The notes under the pieces were generated by a model. It did no database searches and was not told the DNA's origin. It saw only the letters and a program-made list of their open reading frames with translations. The translations under genes and the position numbers were made by a program. 64,000 nucleotides of DNA, taken from the NCBI RefSeq assembly GCF_947507565.1, contig NC_089180.1, positions 248,001 through 312,000 on the forward strand, given 5' to 3'. Shown here piece by piece: positions 11,251 through 24,048 of the stretch. The DNA is from Oscarella lobularis. Its lineage: Eukaryota > Porifera > Homoscleromorpha > Homosclerophorida > Oscarellidae. How positions within the stretch are numbered: position 1 is the first letter of the stretch; each line of letters begins with the position of its first letter.

Positions 11251-11885
11251 CTAGAAAACAGAAACAATGAGTCTATAGCGGACGTCTCAAAGAGGGGGTA
11301 AGGCCTTTTGTAGGCGAAGATAAGCAGGATTTGACGGTAAGCGAAACCGACCAAGTCGTATTCCGTTTTTCTGACCTCGGTCGTGATCGGCGCGGATGAG
11401 CGTTGCGCACGAGGCGAGCGCAATTGCAATGCCGAGAGAGAGAGAGAGCTCTCCCAGAGGCAGACCCGAAGTCCCGAACTGCTGACGTCGCTAATGAAAC
11501 AAAGGATGATCAATCACTTCGCAGGAAGTCGTGTGTGGCCCACTCACGTGCAAAGAGAACGGCCGAAACGAGACGGCGATTTGCGGTCGTGCTTCTAGAG
11601 TCCGTACTTAGAAAATCAAGGCGTTTTAATTTTTCCTGCCAGATGAGTCGCAACTGTCCGATCTTCTCGCCGACTTTTTTCACGAACGCTTGAATCTTCG
11701 GTTCGCGGCACGGTGACGACGTACTGCAAATAGGCGCGACTCTCCTCGTCGAGAACGCTAGCGCACTTGTCGATTTCCTGGATGACGGGCGCGTGGCCGG
11801 CTCGCGCCGAAGCGCACGAATCTTTGCTCGAAAGCGTCCCCGTGTCGACCATTCCCTTCTGAATTTCGTCCATGACGAGGATAAG
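11228..11885. repeat. Segmental duplication, copy 1 (partner 35768-36484)
   Basis: The sequence from the Ly6-like exon edge (accgcaggcgtaacacgt) to the exon end reading gacgaggata is nearly identical to 35768-36484. It covers part of the receptor locus and the first SESTD1 spectrin exon. Copy 1 lacks 8 bp (an attcgacg unit) near 11697 that copy 2 has, which breaks its frame. Confidence 0.85.
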
Positions 11886-12020
11886 CTATAGAAATGTTTG
11901 CTTTTTTTTGAAGCGAAGTAAAGGGCTCTCTTTACCTGTTTCGATTTTTTTCCGATAGGACTTTGCGTCTTTCGAGAACGGCGGCGGCGAGTCGTCGCCT
12001 TGTGCTTGTCGTCCATTTTC
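11616..12020 (-). pseudogene. SESTD1: SESTD1-like, first spectrin-type exons, copy 1 (8-bp deletion)
   Basis: An exon near 12020-11940 (basic linker KKMDDKHKATTRRRRSRK) is followed by one from about 11885: LVMDEIQKGMVDTGTLSSKD, EIDKCASVLDEESRAYLQYV, VTVPRT. The frame then shifts, and the continuation IQAFVKKVGEKIGQLRLIWQ is found in another frame. The copy at 36.3 kb keeps both parts in one frame (VTVPRTDSTKIEAFVKK), so copy 1 has lost 8 bp. It lies directly after the SEC14 exons and probably forms the first spectrin repeat of the SESTD1-like gene. Confidence 0.6.
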
Positions 12021-12039
12021 TTGACGTCCTGAATTGAAA

Positions 12040-13016
12040 ACTCTAAGACAAAAAAATTAGAAAATAAAAATAATTCCCAAGGTATTAATTTTTCTTCACT
12101 TTTCGAATTTCGATCCAGTGAGAGTGATTATATTTGAGGAAGCCAGCCAGATCTTCATTCAGCTGACTCATCTCGATATAACGTCCCAATTTCACCGGAG
12201 CCGATAATTCTTTCTCGATTAATTAATTAATTGATTTTATTGCGTAAGTATTCTCACTTCAAATAGCAACTGTCCTTTCTCCTTCTTCAATATCGTATTC
12301 GAACGTCTCTTACTCCAAAACCCGGTCGGCTCAAGAATGTAAGGCCTTCTAAGAGCCTGCATGCGCTCTCCCAAAAAATGCTAAAAATTCCACAAAAGTT
12401 TATTCTTCTCCCCTCCCTTTTCTTTTTCTCGTTTTTCTCACCTGTAAACCTCGAACGACGAACTTGCAAAACTGCCACGTCTCGTTTCGCGCGTCGATGA
12501 GCGCCGAGATCTTGCTGAGAAGAAAAAGAGGGGGCGTGGTCGGTAAACGGGCGCGTGGACCCCGCCTTCGCTTCAAATACCTCGCCAACTTCTTCACATC
12601 GTCGAACGTCAAATCGCCCGTTCGACGACCGCCCGGGTGTCCGGGAAACGTTATTAGCCACGCACCGTTCTTGTCGCGATCGCCTAAAACAAATGAAGTG
12701 TTACAATGAGCCCTTCTTCCTTTTTCGTTCGCGAAAGGGGTCCCACACGTCGTCGAAAAAATGCGCGTCGCGCGAACGAACGACGAACGCGCGCGTCGCG
12801 ACGAAAAGTGTAGCGATCGAAGGCGAAAACTTGCCATCCCACGCTCCTAAGGCAATTTCTCTCCGCCTCCGTCTGTCCACGACGCGCGATCGTGTACTTT
12901 GCCTCGAGCCCCCCCCCCCCGCGAGTGAAGGAAAGTGGTCGAATTCGCGGATGCTTCGTGTTCTTACCCGTTAGAATGGCCAGACGGGATTGTAGCAGGC
13001 CCAGAACGTCGTTCAT
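12040..13016 (-). CDS. SESTD1: SESTD1/Trio-type SEC14 domain (5' part of split SESTD1-like gene)
   Basis: Start Met at 13016 (MNDVLGLLQSRLAILTG, then a gtaag donor). Later exons read GDRDKNGAWLITFPGHPGG, TFDDVKKLARYLKR, ALIDARNETWQFCKFVV, HFLGERMQALRRPYILEPTG with FWSKRR, then KLGRYIEMSQLNEDLAGFLK and YNHSHWIEIRK. This is the CRAL-TRIO/SEC14 lipid-binding domain in the form found at the N-terminus of SESTD1, Trio, Kalirin and MCF2L (LTFPxH..; PDxFW; YxHxxWxEIR end). The C-terminal homology at 3.3-4.5 kb points to SESTD1. An intron of roughly 7 kb would be needed to link the two halves, very unlike the others here. Confidence 0.7.
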
Positions 13017-13599
13017 TCGATTCGATCTGTCTTCAGATCGATCGTTAGCGGGCGAAGGCTTCGTTTTTGCGTTTTTCGAACCGTGAGCGGCGATTGGCGG
13101 TCCGCGAGGAGGATCCAATTCGCGACGCGTATCGACACAAGCCTGGCTTACGCGCGCGTGACGTCATGGACGAAGAAAGTTCTCCTACGCGCGCCTCGTC
13201 TCGTTGAGCTGCCTCCGCGTGCTCGCATTCTTCAGCCAGCGCCGATCGGCCCACGACCGGCATCCCAGTCGCGTGGGCTTATCCGTGGGACGGTCCGGAC
13301 GTCGTTTTCTCGTCGAAACGAAGACGAAGTCGATCTCGAAAGCGTCGCGGCGACGAAACGATTCGTATTCGTCGTTCAACCGATTCCGAACAGCGAGGCG
13401 GAGTGGAGTCGACTGTGGGGAGCCAATATGCGCTTTCGATTCGAAGGGGACGCCGCCGCGACGCTGACGACGCGATTCTTCGGTTCTCCGCTCGTCAAGG
13501 AGCTCGACGAGTCTCGAAACAGATACGAGTCCACTGGATCGACCGAGCTATCAGTGACGGTAAAAAAACAGATATCGTCTCGCTGCGTATCGTTATCGT
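13017..13599. other. No gene recognised
   Basis: GC-rich sequence with several long but motif-free open frames on both strands. It probably includes the 5' leader of the SEC14 gene. Confidence 0.3.
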
Positions 13600-13870
13600 T
13601 GACGTCCTGAACGGTGACGGTCACCGTCGCCGTAGAGCTCAACGACGTCGGCGATCCCTTGTCGCTCGCGCGCACAGTCAGCGTATGAGACGTCGCCGCT
13701 TCCCGATCCAACGTCGCACTTACCGTCTGAACTTCGCCGTAGTCGCGTTGATTTTGAATCGACTCGACAGATCGTCGACGAGCGCGTAGACAATTTCGCC
13801 TCACGCATATGCAAATATCGGGGAAAGCGATTTTTCGCAATCTTGAAAATAGAGAGTGTTATTTTCAAGA
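13600..13870 (-). pseudogene. Isolated cadherin repeat fragment, frameshifted
   Basis: Reads EIVYALVDDLSSRFKINATT, then in another frame GEVQTVSATLDREAATSHTL and TVRASDKGSPTSLSSTATVT, ending VQDVNDND. DRE, A.DKGSP and DxNDN are the calcium-binding cadherin signatures. One base is missing at about 13765 between NATT and GEV. No neighbouring cadherin repeats were found, so this is a single stranded repeat from a larger gene. Confidence 0.7.
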
Positions 13871-13974
13871 CGATAGCTCATAGAGGTCTCCATCACGTGA
13901 CGTTTGTTATGATCCACTTCCGATTTCCGCATTTCGCGTCGTTCTTGCGATCCAGTGAAAGCTGACCTACTTGA

Positions 13975-14151
13975 ATGGCTGCAGAAGGCCAAACGAGTCG
14001 TCTAACCTTCTGCAAGGGTCTTGTCGCACTCTTGTTTCTCCTGCCTTACGTGTGGTTATTCTATCGTCAAATTATTCTCGAAACGCAATCGAAACGGCTC
14101 GAGAATCAAGTCAGTTCTCTCGAGTCTATTGGTCAACTCTTCAAGACATAA
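13975..14151 (+). CDS. Possible 58-residue single-pass membrane protein
   Basis: ATG at 13975 and TAA at 14149-14151. MAAEGQTSRLTFCKG is followed by a hydrophobic segment, LVALLFLLPYVWLFY, then a short amphipathic, coiled-coil-like tail (ETQSKRLENQVSSLESIG). It looks like a small type II or tail-oriented membrane protein. No family recognised. It lies just beyond the GPCR exons on the opposite strand, so chance cannot be excluded. Confidence 0.35.
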   Translation: MAAEGQTSRLTFCKGLVALLFLLPYVWLFYRQIILETQSKRLENQVSSLESIGQLFKT

Positions 14152-14319
14152 GGAGGGCAAGGTTGGGCTATGTAATCAATGCATTTTTTTAGATGCTATA
14201 AATAGGACGGCTAGGTATTGAATTACGGATGTGTCGTTGCGTCGTTTAACAAGAACATTCGGATTCTGACTAGATGAACTTAAATCCTTCTCGGCCGCGC
14301 ATCCGCACATCAAACTGAA

Positions 14320-15720
14320 TTTATCCTTAACCATATATAGAACAATTTGTGTGCTTAGGGATTTTGTTTATCGCGTTATCCAGTACACAGAGAAAAGCGA
14401 ACACTAGTACACCCTACGAAAGTGACTCTTCTCCACGTTATGCAAATACCTGAGGCAGCTGACTCACCTCAATGGCAGTGTTGGCGGAAATCCAAGCCAA
14501 TGTCTGAGTTGCTAGAATCAGGCCAGTTTTCTTCAGCCTGTGGAATATATCAGACAGGAGTTAAAGAAGGGGAGAATTGACTTACATGAGCCAGGGTCTC
14601 ATTTGAGACTCTTCACGTGTTCGACAGCAGGCACAGGCGGCAATGAGCCAAATAAAAAAAGCCACCTAGGGAGATATATCTCTATCAGCACTAACGTAAG
14701 GTCATATCTCACAAATGAGAGTCCAGCTGTTGGACCAGTAACAATCCACGCGTAATCAATAGAAAGAAAGCAACTAAAATACAATAATTAGAATGCTTTT
14801 AAGACGTTCGTCACACAAACGCACAAGCCAGCGTTGCAGCCATAAGAATCATAGACAAAGTAGCTCCACAGTCCAACATAGATAATCACAATTCCTAGAG
14901 ACAGAAAAACACTTTGCGTAACAAAAGCGAGAATTTTTTCTACTACTGACCCCAAAGTAAGGGAAGGACTAGTTTGAGCCTATGAACGTCGAAACAGGTT
15001 CCCATACGACCGACAGCTGCATGACACAACTCGACCGCTTCACCAACAAGCCACAGAAAAGCAGGTAGAACGAATAAGTGAAAACTAATAGCAATTCCCC
15101 TGCAAACAGCCTAAGAAAAAAAAAAAGTGACCAAGGCGCTATGCAAAACGATAGCCAGGTACCTGCGACGAAGTGCCATTGATACTGATAGCAAATAAGA
15201 CGTTGCACGTCAATAGGCAAAGGCAGAGATTTGCGTGGGCGACGGCCAGTTTCGAACGTATGCGTCTACGTAGGCACAGAATAATGGAATTCAAAGATTG
15301 AAGCGTTTACGGTCATTTACTTGAAGCAGATGAAGATGAATAGCGAAATCGAAAGAAAGACGGCGGCAATGGCACAGCCCACGTAGACGGCCAATTTCTT
15401 GGTGAAATCGAGTTGAGCAGACGGCTGTGAAATTGCCTATAACGCGTTCATTTAGCGAGGGATTGAATAGGTCAAAGGTTGATGCATACCTCTCCGGGTA
15501 TTACAGTGAAATGAGTCAGGTGGTCACATTGACAAACGACAGTGCCATCTGACTCATATTGCTTCTGCACCTTACAGCCATCACTTGACCAACTGCCACC
15601 CATTTGACTAGAGCTAAAAGAAAAGAACCTCTCTTAGTAAATCATCGTAAAAATTTCTTGTATTATCCTACCTAGTTCCATTGACCTCGCCACTTTGAGA
15701 CGAACCACCATCGATGAAAA
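14320..15720 (-). CDS. Adhesion GPCR: GPS motif and transmembrane exons
   Basis: An exon ending near 15490 reads SSDGCKVQKQ, then VVCQCDHLTHFTVIPGE: the GPS autoproteolysis motif (C.C.HLTxF, cleavage expected between L and T). Next come TM1 (15432-15320, LAVYVGCAIAAVFLSISLFI), TM2 (about 15290-15170, VAHANLCLCLLTCNVLFAIS), TM3 (about 15120-14960, AVCRGIAISFHLFVLPAFLW then VGEAVELCHA), a TM4-like exon near 14900-14810 (GIVIIYVGLWSYFVYDSYGC), a TM5 region near 14765-14590 (YAWIVTGP) and TM6 near 14540-14460 (LKKTGLILATQTLAWISANT). TM7 was not clearly found. Adhesion GPCRs couple matrix contact to G-protein signalling. The N-terminal exons at 17.0-17.5 kb may belong here, but the exons between are disrupted. 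Confidence 0.75.
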
Positions 15721-16201
15721 ACGCCGTGTTGCAAGGGCTTTTCCAGCGCCTCTCGCTCAAGCTGTCGAATAAAAATCCCTGGGTTTGGTTTTCAGGAGAC
15801 GCGGGTAGTTTGAGATTGTTCTTACCGTCGTTTCGTCGTCGGCGTGCATTTCGGCGTGGAGCTGGCGCATCGGAACGTTTCGCGACGGCGACGGCACCGG
15901 AATCGTCGCCCGAGTGGCTGCACGTCGCGAACGAAACGCATCGCGAAATCATCAATGCCCCGGATCCAAGAAGGGAACGCACGCTAATCTCATTAGCAAT
16001 TAAATTGCCGAAGCTTGACACGGCATCTGGGTTTTTAATAAAGACCTCTTTAGACCTCTCTTTCTCGTGGGAAGTTCCGCCCCTCCTATTGACAGCATCC
16101 GGATCATGTAAAAGAGTGAAAATGAAACCTGTCACATGTAAGAGCATTTCATTTTTCCCTAAATTTTTGCCGCGACGACCGATGATTGCGATGAAGATTG
16201 C

Positions 16202-16373
16202 CATAGCCTCGTCTCGGACCCTTTCTCGCTTTCGGTCTGGGCTGGTACTGTTAGGGACAGGAACTACTATAAATAGCCTTACTACTTGTGACGAACAGGA
16301 AATGAGGGCGGTACCAGCCCAGACCCTTAGAGGAGCATCCGGAAAGCGAGAAAGGGTCTGAGACGAGGCTATG
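16202..16373. mobile_element. 172-bp foldback MITE with 5-bp target duplication
   Basis: Near-perfect terminal inverted repeats of about 30 bp start catagcctcgtctcggaccc at 16202 and end in the reverse complement at 16373. ATTGC precedes (16197-16201) and follows (16374-16378) the element, a 5-bp target-site duplication. The inner arms also pair (ggctatttatagtagttcct). No coding capacity. A larger relative lies at 33416-33690. Confidence 0.75.
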
Positions 16374-17049
16374 ATTGCCAGGGCACGCGTCATCTCATTG
16401 GGGACACCTTCTAGACCGGCGAAACGGAGCATCCGGGACGAACGAGAGAGGAGGGAACGAGGCTAGACACCTTCAGGGACGGCCGCACGGCGAAGGAAGT
16501 CTAGACGCGTCGGGACGACGACGCAGAACGACGTTCACGAAGCAACGACGCGCGGAATCGTCGATCGAGAGGCTCATGCAGGCTGCCACCTTAATTAGGC
16601 TAATCAAATGGGGAATTCCCGAGAACGACGAGGTGAGGACGAGCTTCTAGAAACGCGTCACGACTTCGGCCAACGTCTGTAGCGAACAGTGTAGCGAACG
16701 TCGAGCCACTACCGGGACTTACATAAATGTGCGCGCAAAGGAGAAACTGTAGACCGCCGTAATCTAGCCTACACGATATGCTCAGGCCAAAGTCTGCCTA
16801 TTCCGTGAATTTCCGGTCTCAATCGAAGATGTACGAGTACAAATGGATACGGCGCGAGGCCCACATGATGATAATGACTACGTAGTATACACCTGCATGA
16901 GCTTGATGGCTGCTGCTATGAACTGTAATGTGATTTTCTATTACTATGAGGGTAAGTTTTATCAAACGGGGTATTTAGCACCAGTGCCAGGACTCCTCTC
17001 GTCGCAGACCCTCGCAATCATCATCCTCAGCTCCTCAGCTACTTTCTCA

Positions 17050-17521
17050 CAAGCGAATTGATTTGACCAACGCAAGAACGACATCGATGCAGCAGTGCTC
17101 TTTCAAGTCGATTTCGATACGATTCCACGTCGTCGCGATCGACGTGTAGTTGAGAAGCGCTTCGGGTTCGGCGTCGTCGGCGCCGAAAATGATCGCGAGA
17201 AAGCGAGCGTCTCGAATCGATACGCGGAAGAGAAAACGTTGCTTTGTTGTCGTCGTTTGCGCGCGTACGAGCGTTCCGCTTTCGCTCGTCGACGAGAATC
17301 GGAAAGATCGTTTAGTTGTCGATGAGAGCTCTAGCGTTGCGTTCGATGTCGATTCGAAAAGATCTATTGGGGGGGGGGGGGGAGGGGAAATTCAGTCATA
17401 AAGCCGGAAGACTGCGACTCTCACCTTCGTTCGAGTCGCAGGGGCTCGTAGAGACGAGCGACGTGGCGAGGAGCGCGATACTTAGCGTAAGGAAAAGGCT
17501 AGCGGCGATCCGTCGTTCCAT
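17050..17521 (-). pseudogene. Adhesion GPCR N-terminus, copy 1 (signal peptide and partial laminin-G)
   Basis: ATG at 17521: MERRIAASLFLTLSIALLAT, SLVSTSPCDSNE, a clear signal peptide, then a 60-bp intron containing a long pyrimidine run. The next exon reads LFESTSNATLELSS, later TKQRFLFRVSIRDARFLAII and ALLNYTSIATTWNRIEIDLK, which looks like the first half of a laminin-G/concanavalin-like fold, and stops near 17055. The second half, the Ser/Thr/Pro stalk and the GAIN exons present in the 37-kb copy are not recognisable here. Confidence 0.6.
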
Positions 17522-17744
17522 CGACGTCACACTTCCACGCGGGGCCCCAGTTTTCTCTCGCGTGCGCTCGTTCTCCCTCTTCGTCCGTTCGCCGTCGTCG
17601 CGATTTGCGTGCGCGCGTCAGTCCGCGACGTCGTTTCTAAGACAAGACTGCTGTAGAGACTAGAGAAGTTGCTGTAGAGAGGGACAACTGCGCAAGGCCA
17701 CGAAATGATGTCATGATCGTTCGATCCGGGACGTGCCCGTTGCT

Positions 17745-21105
<3,361 letters not shown>

Positions 21106-21329
21106 TTTCGAACGCGTTTCGGGATGCGGACGTGAATTTCGACGATTGGGACGCGAAATTCGGGCTTTCTGATCGGGAGAAAGTCAGACGACGTCGACGG
21201 GATGTCTCTAAAAAGCGACGCACCTATCGAACGACGCTTGCGGACCGAGAAACGCAAAATACACGAGCTCTATCCGGGGAACGCAAAGCTGTCAAACGAC
21301 GGACTCTTAGCGCGCGTCGACAAGAGGAC

Positions 21330-22340
21330 AATCGCCTTGACCCCTTGCAGTTGGCGTGGGAGTCAACGATAGCTCACGTGCTGGAGTACAACCGGGACTT
21401 GTCACACGCATAAAACGGCCCGAAACACTACTTTCCTTCCCAATTACAGAGCTGCCGTGACAAGATCAGAGAGTACTCGTCTATACGAAGAAAAAGGGTA
21501 ACTCGCGAAAGGCGTCGATCCTTCGCAAAGCCATTACGCGAGTGGGCGGATAACATCGACAAGTGGCCGGCGATTACAGGGACGTATTCGATCATAGCGC
21601 CAAGCTCATACACAAGTGAGGTCTTCCTGAATTACCGAAATATCAACTGCTACAAGCGATTTCTTTCGAAATGGGTCGGATCGTTGTTTGACACGTCTGT
21701 CGCTGAAAATCGCCTCCGAATCATTGCAGTAAAAGTAGGCTAATTCGTTTTCGTGTCATCTAGGGACTTTGTGAGTACCATTCTGGCGGAAAACTTGCAA
21801 AAATACTTCAGAATGAGTCCACGGATACTGCAGCCTGAGGTTCTCAGACATATTTTTTTCAAGTTTTCCGCCAGAGTAATACTCACAAAACTAGCACAAA
21901 GCCCATAGATGACACGAAACGTATTAGCCTACCTTTACTGCAACGATTCGACGGCGATTTTCAGCGACAGGCGTGTCAAACAACGATCCGACGCATTTCG
22001 AAAGAAATCGCTGGTAGCACTTGATATTTCGGTAATTCAGGAAGACCTCACTCGTGTATGAGCTTGGCGCTATGATCGAATACGTCCCTGTAATCGCCGG
22101 CCACTTGTCGATGTTATCCGCCCACTCGCGTAATGGCTTTGCGAAGGATCGACGCCTTTCGCGAGTTGCCCTTTTTCTTCGTATAGACGAGTACTCTCTG
22201 ATCTTGTCAGGGCAGCTCTGTAATAGGGAAGGAAAGTAGAGTTTCGGGCTCTTTTATGCGTTTGGCAAGTCCCGGTTGTCCTCCAGTAGGCGTGTCACCG
22301 TCTAATTGGTCGCGTGCCTGCAAGGGGTCTATTCGACACG
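21330..22340. repeat. Long inverted repeat (two ~430-bp arms, ~145-bp spacer)
   Basis: 21330-21760 and 21905-22340 are reverse complements with a few percent divergence. Both arms encode the same stretch (plus in the left arm, minus in the right): KPLREWADNIDKWPAIT, GTYSIIAPSSYTSEVFLNYR, LSKWVGSLFDTSVAENRLRI. In the left arm it follows an acceptor-like cag at 21447. The spacer also pairs at its edges (ttccgcca). This could be a foldback DNA element that captured an exon, or an inverted duplication of a host exon. The basic open frame just before it (21160-21413, DREKVRRRRRDVSKKRR) may be linked. Confidence 0.75.
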
Positions 22341-23258
22341 CAGCAACTTCAAAAGAAACTTCAACGTCGAAGCACTCCAGCCCAAACTTCTTACACTATA
22401 GAAAGCGCGTGTTCTCACCCTCCGTATCACGCAATCAATAGCATTCCAATAAACTTGATATCAACGCGAATTGAGGTTTCTGATGTAACCAAGGACAAGC
22501 GGATGTACTCTAATTATATGCTTTTATAAATCGTATGTGTTTGAGACTTTTGCCTGGATTGATTATGACTATTTAATTAATTCAATAAGCTCACTTTTGC
22601 ACACTTCCGCTTTGTCCTCGTGAATTTCTGGAATGTAAAAAGCTGGTCCGGTGAGACTCAGGCTAAGGCGAGATGATGAAATGGTCTTTTCCATCTGATC
22701 TCAACCGTTCCACTCACTTGTTTTGAAATTTTCCGAGGTGACCTACGACGCCTCCTCGACACACATTAGGTTGAGTTTTTATGTGATGATTGAGCAAGCT
22801 AGCTTTATTAGCTTGAGAAAATATCTCTTGTACATTAGATGACACGGTGCGGTAAAAATCTGAAGGCAAAAAAGGCTGCCGTAACAATGACTCACGTGTT
22901 CGAGGAGCAAACTGCGCGTGCGTCTAGTCGGCCATCATCGTGTGTGCTGGTGTGCGTCTCTCATATCGTCGCATCTCGTCGTTCAATACGACCAAAAAAC
23001 GAACGACTAGCTCATCCCATAACAGGTTCATTTTTAAAGCGATACGACGTATGCAGACCTACCGGTAGATATCGAATTTTATAGGGAAATTGCTTGAATT
23101 GGATCTGGAAGAGATCTTTCACTTGCTAACCGTCCCAGCGGCGCTAACTCAACGCGTTCGTCAACAATGAAAAATAATTTAGGTATACATATACATACTG
23201 ATGCTGATAATACGTTGAGCTTAGGATATATTTTTAAACAGTAATACTAAATTAACGG
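22341..23258. other. No gene recognised
   Basis: A plus open frame at 22839-23084 has no recognisable motif. Otherwise intergenic. Confidence 0.35.
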
Positions 23259-23932
23259 ATGTATAATACCTTTGGTGTGCGTTTAGTTGGCCGTAAGGTT
23301 CAATATCGTCGTCGCGACGACGACTTGCCTCACGGTCCCAACCCCAAAAAGAAGTATTTGATAGAGCCAGAGTACGCTAGCACAAGGGAGGGTCCACTCA
23401 CGCAGAAAAAAGACTATTACTCTCTAGTAATGACGACGACGACGATGTCAACGATGATGACGTTGCAACGGACAGTGCAGAATTTATTGTGACTCTTAAG
23501 GGAGCGCCTTCTTTAGAGACTACAGTCGATGACGAGGATTTGAACGAGCCCAGGGCTCCTGAGCACATTCAGCCAGTGATACTGCGCAAACCGATTCGGC
23601 CGCAGAGTAAAACAAAGCAAATCAAATATTAAATATTTATAGAGCCTCATCTTTTTTTAGTGTCTCGTTTTCCTTCTAATTATTGCGCGAGACGGAGAGT
23701 CAATTATTACTGTCCGCCGAGGCCCTCTTGGCCTCGTCCCGCGTACCAGCACCAGTTCTATCCCCCTCACGCTACTCCGCCACCGGCGTCGTGGTGGTCG
23801 TCCAGCTCCTCAAATCGTTTTAAGTTCGTTAAGAAGCCGAGCAGCGGTGGACAGAGTGGCATTCCGAGTAGGGACAAATTGAAGTGGGTTGCACCTGAGC
23901 TGAAATCAAAGCCAGTGGACGCAGGAAAATAG
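23259..23932 (+). CDS. Small acidic/proline-aromatic protein, family unknown
   Basis: ATG at 23259: MYNTFGVRLVGRKVQYRRRD, then GPNPKKKYLIEPEY. A second exon from about 23431 is acidic (SNDDDDDVNDDD) and reads APEHIQPVILRKPIRPQ. A third exon from about 23660 is rich in Pro, Tyr and Trp (YCPPRPSWPRPAYQHQFYPP, ASWWSSSSS) and ends KLKWVAPELKSKPVDAGK with TAG at 23930-23932. A possible polyadenylation signal (ttaataaa) follows. The basic start, acidic middle and proline-rich end suggest a nuclear or RNA-associated protein, but I cannot name a family. Exon joins are by phase and splice signals; the first intron is short. Confidence 0.5.
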
Positions 23933-24048
23933 TTAATAAAAAAGACGTGTTTTGGTTGCGTTGCGTTGTTACGGTAACGTTAGTTAATAAAGATGGAAAG
24001 TTGGTGTATTGCTCTACAGCGCTAATAAAATTGCTAGTCCACAGAAGA

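Larger units (their letters stand above)
15764..17744. repeat. Segmental duplication, copy 1 (partner about 36484-38240)
   Basis: Shared blocks: 15764-15815 with 36484-36520 and on to 36563 (copy 1 lacks about 33 bp), and 17370-17744 with 37820-38240. The middle (about 15820-17100) has diverged, with an inserted foldback element at 16202-16373 and no recognisable counterpart of the stalk and GAIN exons. The right edge at 17744 is where the CUL1 frame stops matching cullins. Confidence 0.75.

Noticed and set aside
13083-13610. Plus open frame of 175 codons
   Set aside because: No start context, no domain, and it overlaps the frame-shifted cadherin piece on the other strand.
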